Assembly: GCA_016296775.1 (NCBI GenBank)
Contig: JAEDIE010000021.1
Location: 1-24,672 of the forward strand
Reading direction: 5' to 3'
Origin: Bacilli bacterium
GTDB lineage: Bacteria; Bacillota_I; Bacilli_A; RFN20; CAG-826
Length of the DNA: 24,672 nucleotides
Part shown: positions 7,301-15,098 of the stretch, piece after piece
How the letters are laid out: each line of letters begins with the position of its first letter
How positions within the stretch are numbered: position 1 is the stretch's first letter
Made by a program: the position numbers and the translations under genes
Notes under the pieces: model-generated
Told to the model about the DNA's origin: nothing
The model's input: only the letters and a program-made list of their open reading frames with translations
Databases searched by the model: none

Positions 7301-8135
7301 TTATAGTTATATTTAATCCTTTTAAAAAGTTTAAAAACAAATTAAACCACTCAGAGAAATTCTTTTTATTTAAATCTAAATTAGTAGTTTTATATACATT
7401 TTCATCTCCAAGAGACATACCATGATCTCCTTTTGCAAATATATGAAGTTCAAAAGGTACTTTAGTTAATGAATAACTATTTGCTAAAGATAATGAATTT
7501 TTATATCCAACAGCATTATCTTCATAGGTTGAAACAATAAATGCAGCTGGAGAATCTTCATTAACCATTGTATCAAAATCCAATTTTGCTATTAAATCTT
7601 TATTATTTTTAGTTAAATTAATAAAAGAATCTTGATGTGCTCCATTTCTAGAAAAATAATTTACAGGATAAATATACGCTCCAAATGCAAGTTTAATTGA
7701 ACTTAAAGATAAATTTTTAAATTCATCTTTAATATAATTGTTAGATAATAATCCAGCAAGATGACCACCAGCAGAAAAACCCATGATTCCTAGCTTATTT
7801 TTATCTAAATGAAATCTTGTAATATTTTCTTCAATATATTTTAATGCTAAATATCCTTCTAAAATTGGTGCAGGATAATCTCCATCATTTACACAACTAT
7901 ATTCAAGTACAAAAGATTGAATATTATTTTCAATACATTTTAATGCAATTGGTTCTGCTTCTCTAAAACTGGTAAAGAAATATCCTCCTCCTGGACAAAT
8001 TAAAATTCCTGGATAAGTTCTTGAAATATTAACTTCTTCATTGTTGTCTCTAACATAAACAGTTAATATACCTTTTTCCTTACTCTTTTTTTTAATATTG
8101 AAATGTTTATATAAATCAATTTGCTCAAATATCAT
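7293..8135 (-). CDS. alpha/beta hydrolase, acetyl-esterase/BD-FAE-like
   Basis: The 280-aa protein is a complete alpha/beta hydrolase: oxyanion loop CPGGGY at residues 47-52, nucleophile Ser121 in GFSAGGH, likely acid Asp206 in STYEDNAV, and His238 in GDHGMSLG. This pattern fits the carbohydrate acetyl-esterase/bifunctional feruloyl-acetyl esterase group. No signal peptide, so it should act on imported, acylated oligosaccharides. AAAGG lies 8 nt or more before the ATG. The gene starts 1 bp after the GH31 stop and overlaps the RDD gene at its end. Peptidase-like relatives of the same fold are less likely given the neighbours. Confidence 0.88.
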   Translation of the reverse strand: MIFEQIDLYKHFNIKKKSKEKGILTVYVRDNNEEVNISRTYPGILICPGGGYFFTSFREAEPIALKCIENNIQSFVLEYSCVNDGDYPAPILEGYLALKYIEENITRFHLDKNKLGIMGFSAGGHLAGLLSNNYIKDEFKNLSLSSIKLAFGAYIYPVNYFSRNGAHQDSFINLTKNNKDLIAKLDFDTMVNEDSPAAFIVSTYEDNAVGYKNSLSLANSYSLTKVPFELHIFAKGDHGMSLGDENVYKTTNLDLNKKNFSEWFNLFLNFLKGLNITINE

Positions 8136-8136
8136 A

Positions 8137-9651
8137 TTATTTTACCTTTCTTAAAGCCAATATATCGCCAAGATTCATTGTAACAAAATATTCTCCTTCA
8201 TTAAATGTTTTACCACTTAATTCATCTTTCCATTCTCCAGTAGGAATAACAACTTTTCTTTTATTTCCTTTATAAATATTTGGAATAACTAATAAAGAAT
8301 CACCTAATAAAAATTCATCATTAACATAAGCATATTTTGGATCATTAAATTCATATACTAAATGTCTAATAATAGGCTCTCCACTATCTTTACTTTTTAA
8401 AGCAATATTTATTATCTCTTCTTCAAAATGAGTATGTATTTCTACACTCTTTTTAACTAATTCTAAATTTTCTTTACTTAAAACTTTCCAAGGTGAAAGA
8501 GAAAATTGCATCATTGGAAATAAGCATGAAGCAAATGAATATTTAACAAATAATTCTTCATCTAATTTAAAATCTCCAGTTTCAAAACTAAGTAACATTC
8601 CTCCACCAATCATATCAGGACAAAGAAATGGATATCCAAGTAATCCTAAAGCAATACCATCATTAATTAATGTATTAATTCCTTCATTATCCCAAGAATG
8701 ATTTTTATCTCTTAACCTATTAGCAACAGGAGAAATTCCATTATTAAAACCGACTCGAAGTTCACTTAAAGAAAATTCTTCTCCTAATAAGGAAAGATAA
8801 TAAGCTTGTTCGCTTAAGCAATTAGAATTTGCAAATTTATTATCCTTTTTATAATATTCTGGATCACCAGCATCAATTTTAAAGCCATCTATTCCATATT
8901 GTTCCATCAATGATACTAAGACGTTTTTATAATAATTAAAAGCATCTTTATTGCTTAAATCAAATACTGCTGAATAACCATTCCACCATCTAGTAATAAA
9001 TGTTGAATCATCTTGATTTTTAACAAAATATCCAAGTGGTTCTAATTTTCTAAATTCCTTACTATCTAAAGATACAAATGGACAATTCCATAACATTACT
9101 TTAAATCCTAAATTGTGTAATTCATCAACTAATTTCTTAGGATTTGGAAATTTTTCTTTATCAAATTCCCATACACCATAATCTTTACTCCAGCAATCAT
9201 CAATCATTAATACACCACTTGGGAAGCCATTATCTAAAATTTCATGAGCATACTTTAAAACTTTTTCTTGAGTGCACTCATATGGCATTTCTATCCATGT
9301 ATTGTATTGAGGCTTTCTAAACATATCTAAATCAACAATTTTATTAGTATGTCTAAATATATTTTTTGCAACATATAAGTAGGCTTCTTTTAAACTATTA
9401 CCAACCTTTTTAAATTCAATATTTTCTTCACTTTCAATGTCAATTGAAGAACTCTTAAATTCAACATTTATTGGTAATTTAGAATAAATAAATCTACCTT
9501 TTGTAGTTAATAATAAACTTGCAGCTTGGTTTCCTCCATGCCACACATTTAAATCTCTTTTAAATCCTTCTTTAAATGGAGCATATAATCCATCATTAGC
9601 TGTTAAACCAAAAACATATTCATCTTTTTCTAAATTGAATGTAAATTTCAT
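8137..9651 (-). CDS. GH31 family glycosidase, MYORG/alpha-galactosidase-like
   Basis: This 504-aa cytoplasmic enzyme has a GH31 (beta/alpha)8 barrel. The likely nucleophile is Asp260 in DGFKIDAGD, and the likely acid/base is Asp321 in SWDNEG, followed by GYPFLCPDMIGGG as in the GH31 GIPF..DIGG segment. The DAG around the nucleophile resembles the branch containing the MYORG protein and some bacterial alpha-galactosidases more than alpha-glucosidases; that assignment is tentative. The N-terminal beta-sandwich is short (about 105 residues), so the protein is smaller than most GH31 members. GAGG precedes the ATG. It is spaced 2 bp from the GH3 gene, in the middle of the enzyme part of the operon. 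Confidence 0.87.
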   Translation of the reverse strand: MKFTFNLEKDEYVFGLTANDGLYAPFKEGFKRDLNVWHGGNQAASLLLTTKGRFIYSKLPINVEFKSSSIDIESEENIEFKKVGNSLKEAYLYVAKNIFRHTNKIVDLDMFRKPQYNTWIEMPYECTQEKVLKYAHEILDNGFPSGVLMIDDCWSKDYGVWEFDKEKFPNPKKLVDELHNLGFKVMLWNCPFVSLDSKEFRKLEPLGYFVKNQDDSTFITRWWNGYSAVFDLSNKDAFNYYKNVLVSLMEQYGIDGFKIDAGDPEYYKKDNKFANSNCLSEQAYYLSLLGEEFSLSELRVGFNNGISPVANRLRDKNHSWDNEGINTLINDGIALGLLGYPFLCPDMIGGGMLLSFETGDFKLDEELFVKYSFASCLFPMMQFSLSPWKVLSKENLELVKKSVEIHTHFEEEIINIALKSKDSGEPIIRHLVYEFNDPKYAYVNDEFLLGDSLLVIPNIYKGNKRKVVIPTGEWKDELSGKTFNEGEYFVTMNLGDILALRKVK

Positions 9652-9653
9652 TA

Positions 9654-11651
9654 TTAAAACCTCGAGTATTTAAACTTTCCTTGTTTAATTTCAATTTGTC
9701 CTCTTAATTCATCACTTGTCAAGCTTGTTGAAACATATATATCATAGACACCATCTTCAACATAAAAATCATTAAGCATTACATTAAAATAACTAAACGA
9801 ATCTTTATTTAATAATACTTTAATATTTTTTGTTTCATGAGCTTTAAAGAATGTTTTATCAAAATTAACTAGTGATTTAGCACTTGTTTCAACCATTCTT
9901 AGTCTATTACCAACATAAATTTCAGTAACATTTTTTGCATCAATTTCACTATCATTTGTAACATCAAAACTAATTTCAAAATTTAATGAACCTAAATCTT
10001 TAATTTTTAAATTTGAATATTTAAAAGTTGCATAACTTAATCCAAAACCAAATTCATAAAGAACAGGAATATCATTGGTTAAATAATTTTTATAACCAAC
10101 TAATACCCCTTCATCATATTTTTCATAGAAATAATTGCCTTTTGATGCATATGAATCTTCTTTAAAATAAATAAAAGATTCAGAAAGTTTTCCGCTTGGA
10201 CATACTTTGTTTGTTAAAACATGACTTAAGGCTTTAGAAACACCTTCTCCTCCAAGACCAGCATAAACAATACCTTTGACTAAATTATTAACCTCATATA
10301 ATTCAACTGGACCACCAGTATAAAGAATAAGAATTATATTTTCATTGATTTTATTTAATTCAACAATTAAATCATATATATTTTCATTTAATCTATATGC
10401 ATCTTTATCACTTTCTTCTTTTTCTTCTCTTAAAGTTGTACCTACACAAAGAATAATTTTGTCAGCTTTTTTTGCTTCTAAAAGAGCTCTTTTCATTCCA
10501 AAAGGTTGAATAAGATTGTAACGAGTTACAAAACCATTTTCAAAACTTATATTAGAAGAAGGGAGATCACCTTTTAATTCTTCAACTAAATTATTATTGT
10601 TATTTAAAGGATTAACCTTGCTACTTCCATCTCCTCCGCTAATAGGATTAATAGCATAATCTCCAATTATTAATATGTTTTCCTTACTGTTTTTTAAAGG
10701 AAGAATATCGTTTTCATTTTTTAACAATACTATAGAATCTTCAACTGCTTCAACAATTTTATTTAATCTTTCCTCTTTAGTATAATCAATTGTTCTAAGA
10801 TTTTCTCTATCTTTTAATATATCTTTTAAATTATCAAGACGAGCAATACATCTATTAACATCTTCTTCATTAATATAATTTTCGTTTATTCCTTCTTCTA
10901 ATTGAGATAAAAAGTTATCTTGATAAGGCATTGCTAAATCTAATCCACTTTTTAAAGAAATAGCTCTATTTCTTACAGCGCCCCAATCAGAAATTACTAC
11001 TCCATTATAATTATATTTAGAACGTAAAATAGTCGTTAAAAGATATGGATTTTCACTAGCATATATGCCATTAACTGGATTATAAGAGCACATTAAAGTA
11101 AGAGGATTACTTTCATCTATAGCAATTTTAAATGCTTTTAAATATTCTTCATTTAATGCTCTAATATCTACTTCACTTGATTCAAAAAACCTATCTCTTT
11201 CTCTATTATTACATGCAAAATGTTTAATACATGCTGCAATTCCTTTATTCTGAATTCCATTAATATAACTAGCAGCAAGTTTTCCACTTAATAAACTATC
11301 TTCGCTAAAATATTCAAAATTTCTTCCACAAAATGGATGTCTTTTTAGATTAACTCCAGGAGCAAGAATTATATCAACATTTTCCTCTATACAATCAAGA
11401 GCTAAACAATGACCTATTGAATAAAGAGCATCTTTATTCCAAGAACAAGATAATGTTGATAAACTTGGATAAACCCTATTAGCTTTAGAAATTTGTTCGT
11501 AATTTTCTTCTTTATAAACATATCTTAATCCATGAGGTCCATCACTCATTCTTAAAGCTTTAATATTATCGTTTGAATATGTATGCCAACAATCAACTCC
11601 ACTTAAGAATTTTAATTTTTCATTTAATGGTTCATTAATTATCTTTTTCAT
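9654..11651 (-). CDS. GH3 family beta-glycosidase (beta-glucosidase-like)
   Basis: The 665-aa protein has the full GH3 layout: TIM-barrel domain with GRNFEYFSEDSLLSG (109-123), Lys143-His144 in the substrate site, and nucleophile Asp222 in VVISDWGA. The alpha/beta sandwich has the GGDGSSKVNP loop, a glutamate-rich REEKEESDKDAY stretch that likely carries the acid/base, and LGGEGVSKAL. A fibronectin-III-like C-terminal domain ends the protein. It removes terminal beta-linked glucose or a related sugar from oligosaccharides. It has no signal peptide, so it acts after uptake. AAAGGAG precedes the start 7 nt upstream. The start overlaps the end of the GH37 gene by 17 bp. Confidence 0.93.
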   Translation of the reverse strand: MKKIINEPLNEKLKFLSGVDCWHTYSNDNIKALRMSDGPHGLRYVYKEENYEQISKANRVYPSLSTLSCSWNKDALYSIGHCLALDCIEENVDIILAPGVNLKRHPFCGRNFEYFSEDSLLSGKLAASYINGIQNKGIAACIKHFACNNRERDRFFESSEVDIRALNEEYLKAFKIAIDESNPLTLMCSYNPVNGIYASENPYLLTTILRSKYNYNGVVISDWGAVRNRAISLKSGLDLAMPYQDNFLSQLEEGINENYINEEDVNRCIARLDNLKDILKDRENLRTIDYTKEERLNKIVEAVEDSIVLLKNENDILPLKNSKENILIIGDYAINPISGGDGSSKVNPLNNNNNLVEELKGDLPSSNISFENGFVTRYNLIQPFGMKRALLEAKKADKIILCVGTTLREEKEESDKDAYRLNENIYDLIVELNKINENIILILYTGGPVELYEVNNLVKGIVYAGLGGEGVSKALSHVLTNKVCPSGKLSESFIYFKEDSYASKGNYFYEKYDEGVLVGYKNYLTNDIPVLYEFGFGLSYATFKYSNLKIKDLGSLNFEISFDVTNDSEIDAKNVTEIYVGNRLRMVETSAKSLVNFDKTFFKAHETKNIKVLLNKDSFSYFNVMLNDFYVEDGVYDIYVSTSLTSDELRGQIEIKQGKFKYSRF

Positions 11652-12864
11652 TATTTTTCTCCTTTAAATAATCGTATAACACATTATAACATCCAGCAGT
11701 CCATCCTAACATCTCAGTTTCACTATATTCATTTAATATTGATCTAGAACCAATATTTACATCATATTTCTCCCATAATTTATTTGTTTTAGCAAATTCT
11801 TTTTCGACAGTTTTTGTATAAATTAATGCTAATTCAGTAGCTTTTTTCTCATTATTAATATTAATTGCTCCATCAAAAGCAATTAATATTAATGAAGGCC
11901 ACATATTTGGATATCCCCATTGATAGTTACATCCTTCCTCTTCTTTTTCAGTAGATGCTAAACCATATTCATGAACTAATCTTTTAAATAATTTATTATA
12001 ATTTCTTCTACAATTAAATAAATTAAATTTAAAAGGATAAAAACTTGCCATAGATAAAGTCGAACTAACTTTATTATTAACAAAATCATAATCATAATAA
12101 ATACCATCAACTTTATTATGATTTTTTAAAAATGATGCTAATTTCCTAGCTATTTTTTTATAATTATATTTTGATTTATAATTAAATAGAGCATTAAATT
12201 CATCAACCTTTAAAAGATTAAAATACATCAATGAATTTAAATCAATTGGAACATAATTCAATTCTCTTTGATTAAATCTTGATGAAAAATCCCATCCGCT
12301 TTCACATTCTGCTAATGCATTCCTTCCAATTATTTCTTTATCTTCAAATTCATTTATTAATTTCTTACATCTAGCTTTATATTCATTAACAAAATTAATA
12401 TATAAATCTTTATCATCAGAGTTAGATTTATATTGAAAAACTAGTGTATTTTCCACCTCTTTTGTTCGATTATTAATCCAAAATTCCATTTCTTTATTCA
12501 TAGAATCTATTGTTAATTCAATAATATTTTTATCATTTGTTTTTACATAATAATCATTAACCATTGAGACAAAATATGGTGGCTGACTTCTAGTTAACAT
12601 ATCTAGTCTTGCAGCATTTGGCATAAAACCAAATTTAGAAATTAAATAAGAAATATCTAAAATGTTATTTTTTGCTTGTTCTAACAAATTATCTTGTAAT
12701 AATCCTCTATTTAAAAAATAGGTATCCCAATAATATAGTTCGTCAAATAATCCTTCACTACATGGTGAATTATAAGGATATGGAACATCTATACTATTTC
12801 CTAATTTATTATGTGTTCTAATCGATTTTTTCCAATTATTTCTAATATAATTTCTAACTTCCAT
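11635..12864 (-). CDS. GH37-like (trehalase family) glycosidase, short form
   Basis: From the ATG at 12864 the product is 409 aa. Family motifs are clear: DELYYWDTYF (about 41-50), TRSQPP (91-96), ESGWDFSSR with catalytic Asp192, QWGYPNMWPSL (315-325), and EKYDV followed by NEYSETEMLGW with candidate catalytic Glu379. Trehalases usually have PGGRF before YYWD; here it is CSEGLF, losing the arginine, and the glycine-rich GGGGEY is replaced. The N-terminal region of about 110 residues found in known trehalases is missing. So this is an alpha-glycosidase of the GH37 fold whose substrate may not be trehalose. A TTG at 12912 would add 16 residues, but those are encoded by a hairpin and lack a Shine-Dalgarno; I prefer the ATG. 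Confidence 0.85.
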   Translation of the reverse strand: MEVRNYIRNNWKKSIRTHNKLGNSIDVPYPYNSPCSEGLFDELYYWDTYFLNRGLLQDNLLEQAKNNILDISYLISKFGFMPNAARLDMLTRSQPPYFVSMVNDYYVKTNDKNIIELTIDSMNKEMEFWINNRTKEVENTLVFQYKSNSDDKDLYINFVNEYKARCKKLINEFEDKEIIGRNALAECESGWDFSSRFNQRELNYVPIDLNSLMYFNLLKVDEFNALFNYKSKYNYKKIARKLASFLKNHNKVDGIYYDYDFVNNKVSSTLSMASFYPFKFNLFNCRRNYNKLFKRLVHEYGLASTEKEEEGCNYQWGYPNMWPSLILIAFDGAININNEKKATELALIYTKTVEKEFAKTNKLWEKYDVNIGSRSILNEYSETEMLGWTAGCYNVLYDYLKEKNNEKDN

Positions 12865-12872
12865 AAATAAAT

Positions 12873-12909
12873 ATATTGAGCCTAGAAATCTAGGCTCAAT
12901 ATCTCCTTT
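12873..12909 (-). promoter_or_regulatory. Shine-Dalgarno followed by perfect hairpin, 5' of GH37 gene
   Basis: On the minus strand AAAGGAG (12903-12909) is directly followed by a perfect inverted repeat: ATATTGAGCCTAGA, TT, TCTAGGCTCAATAT (12873-12902). Eight nt (ATTTATTT) then lead to the ATG at 12864. The hairpin separates the ribosome-binding site from the start by 38 nt in sequence, but if folded the effective gap is 8 nt. The tail is T-rich but broken by A, so partial termination is also possible. Confidence 0.75.
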
Positions 12910-12923
12910 CAACTAAATTTTAA

Positions 12924-15083
12924 TTATTTGAGTGATAATTCTGTTACAAGAATTTCAGTTTCTCCTAAACCAACTGTATGGTCAAATCCTAAAATAATAA
13001 ATCCACTAAATGTTGAAACACTCTTTGTTATATCAATTACTTGAGTAACATTGCCTTCTTCATCAGGAGAAACATCATTCATAGTCCAAATGTTGTCACC
13101 TTCTCCTGATAATTCAACAACTACTTTTTGAAGAGTAGTATCGGATTTTAAAACTTTATATTTAAGAATAAGTTTTTCATATTCTTTTGTTGTATCGTAT
13201 TTTGCAACAAAAGCGTCCCAAATTTGCCATTCATTTTCTGTTGTAGCACCAGTAAATGATAATTTATAACCTTCATCAGTTAATTCAGCTTTATAAGTAT
13301 CTTTATTTGCTCCTTGATTATATTCATTAACCGTAATTTCACCATCATTTAATATTCCCTCATGAACATATTTTGAAGTTGAAGCAGAACCACCTTTTTC
13401 GATTAATTCAAGATTAGTGAGTAAAATTTCAGTTTCTCCTAAACCAACTGTATGATCAAATCCTAAAATAATACTTCCGTTAAATGTTGAAACACTCTTT
13501 GTTATATCAATTGCAATAGCAACATTGCCTTCTTCATCAGGAGAAACATCATTCATAGTCCAAACGTTGTTGCCTGGATCACTTTCTCCTGCTGCTAATT
13601 CAACAACTACTTTTTGAATAGGATTAGCGGATTTTAAAACTTTAAATTTAACAATAAGTTTTGAATATTCTTTTGTTGTATCGTATTTTGCAACAAAAGC
13701 GTCCCAAATTTGCCATTCATTTTCTGTTGTAGCACCAGTAAATGATAATTTATAACCTTCATCAGTTAATTCAGCTTTATAAGTATCTTTATTTGCTCCT
13801 TGATTAAATTCATTAACAGTAACTTCACCATCATTTAATATATTAGTATGTTTATAACCGGTAGTAGATTCACCTTTATCTTCAATTACAAAATTAACAA
13901 AATCACACCATTCACCTTCACCAACTGAATTAATGCCTTTAACTCTAGCTTTATAACTTCCTGGAACTTCAGCAAAGTTTTCATTTACTTCTGCAGTTTT
14001 CTTTGGTGTAAAAGCAACTTCCATATTAGGAATCTTTTCTCCAGCAACAGCAAAACGAGTCATACGAACATCAAGATCTAATAATGTCTCTGTTTCTCCT
14101 TCAATCTTATAAACTTCAAGTCCATAATTTGTAGCAGCAACATCCTTTTCAAATACTAATTTATTTAAAATAGTGTCAAATCTTAATCCATTAATTTTTT
14201 CTGGTACAGTTTTAGTTCCTTCGACTAAAGCCATTTTTCTAATTCTAATAACAACATTTTCATCATTTCCACGAGTTGCATCACTACTATCATTTGGATT
14301 GTTTAATTCAAGGAAAATAAATCCCCAAGAACCATCTCCTTGTTCACCAGTTTTAACATTATAATCACTGATATTCATTGAAAATTTAGAAACTTTACCT
14401 TTTTCTAAATTAATTCGTTTAAATTGTTTAAAATGTGCTTCTCCACTAAATTCAACCATAATTGCTGGAACACTTCCTTCAACAAGTTCAACTTCCATTT
14501 CTAAGCTTGAATAATTGTCCTTTTGATTATACCAGCATTGAACACTTGACCAATCTTTAGTTTCTTTTCTATTAAAACTAAATTGTAAATAGTCTTCATT
14601 TGAATCATCTACTTTATAATCTTTATACTCTGTTTTGCTACCACTTTCTTGAGATGCATTATAGCTTTCGTTAGTTACAACAAGACCAAAATTTTCAAAT
14701 ACTTTACTTGATAATTTATATCCTCTTACAGTTACTGCACATTCTCTTACATATCCTCCATCAACAGTAGTACATTTAACAACAGTTGATCCATTTCCAA
14801 CACCCGTAACAGTTCCATCATCACTAACTGTAGCAATATTTGGGTTATCACTACTCCAAGTTACTGCTTTATTTGTTGCGTTTTCAGGTAAAACTTTTGC
14901 TTCAAGTTTTTGAGTTGCACCACAATCGACAGTAATAGATTCAGCAAGTTCAAGTCCAACAACTGGAACTTCTTTTTCAACGATTGGATCATCAGGATCT
15001 TTATTATCATTGTTACATCCTGACATACCCATTAAGGCAACTGCAGATAAACATAATACTGCAATTTTTGCGAATTTTTTCAT
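12924..15083 (-). CDS. multi-domain carbohydrate-binding lipoprotein with tandem repeat
   Basis: The 719-aa surface protein begins with a lipoprotein signal (Cys23 in GMSGC). It has a BIG2-type Ig-like domain (about 40-120, with the ATVSDDGTVTGVGNGS signature), a jelly-roll-like domain (about 128-288), a fibronectin-III-like segment (about 292-402), and two nearly identical domains (411-560 and 572-719). The repeated domains hold WQIWDAF and aromatic-rich strands and look like carbohydrate-binding jelly rolls, but I cannot name a CBM family. No catalytic motif is visible. GGAGG precedes the ATG. Sitting between the transporter genes and the hydrolases, it probably holds polysaccharide at the cell surface for the importer. 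Confidence 0.82.
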   Translation of the reverse strand: MKKFAKIAVLCLSAVALMGMSGCNNDNKDPDDPIVEKEVPVVGLELAESITVDCGATQKLEAKVLPENATNKAVTWSSDNPNIATVSDDGTVTGVGNGSTVVKCTTVDGGYVRECAVTVRGYKLSSKVFENFGLVVTNESYNASQESGSKTEYKDYKVDDSNEDYLQFSFNRKETKDWSSVQCWYNQKDNYSSLEMEVELVEGSVPAIMVEFSGEAHFKQFKRINLEKGKVSKFSMNISDYNVKTGEQGDGSWGFIFLELNNPNDSSDATRGNDENVVIRIRKMALVEGTKTVPEKINGLRFDTILNKLVFEKDVAATNYGLEVYKIEGETETLLDLDVRMTRFAVAGEKIPNMEVAFTPKKTAEVNENFAEVPGSYKARVKGINSVGEGEWCDFVNFVIEDKGESTTGYKHTNILNDGEVTVNEFNQGANKDTYKAELTDEGYKLSFTGATTENEWQIWDAFVAKYDTTKEYSKLIVKFKVLKSANPIQKVVVELAAGESDPGNNVWTMNDVSPDEEGNVAIAIDITKSVSTFNGSIILGFDHTVGLGETEILLTNLELIEKGGSASTSKYVHEGILNDGEITVNEYNQGANKDTYKAELTDEGYKLSFTGATTENEWQIWDAFVAKYDTTKEYEKLILKYKVLKSDTTLQKVVVELSGEGDNIWTMNDVSPDEEGNVTQVIDITKSVSTFSGFIILGFDHTVGLGETEILVTELSLK
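12927..13370 (-). repeat. tandem domain duplication, second copy
   Basis: This encodes residues 572-719 of the lipoprotein. It is a copy of 13404-13853 with an offset of 486 bp. A 142-bp block (13179-13320) is identical to 13665-13806. The two copies differ by small indels and substitutions elsewhere. Confidence 0.9.
13404..13853 (-). repeat. tandem domain duplication, first copy
   Basis: This encodes residues 411-560 of the lipoprotein. Relative to the second copy it has a few extra residues around GESDPGNN and different residues where the other has SGEGDN. The perfect 142-bp core is 13665-13806. Confidence 0.9.
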
Positions 15084-15098
15084 TTTTTAATCCTCCAT

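Noticed and set aside
12865..12912. TTG start at 12912 extending the GH37-like protein by 16 residues
   Set aside because: There is no Shine-Dalgarno before the TTG, the added residues come wholly from the Shine-Dalgarno and hairpin sequence, and family similarity starts after the ATG at 12864.
12924..15083. CRISPR or phage-type repeat array
   Set aside because: The repeats are two long in-frame protein domains, not short spaced repeats, and no cas, integrase or transposase genes are in the window.
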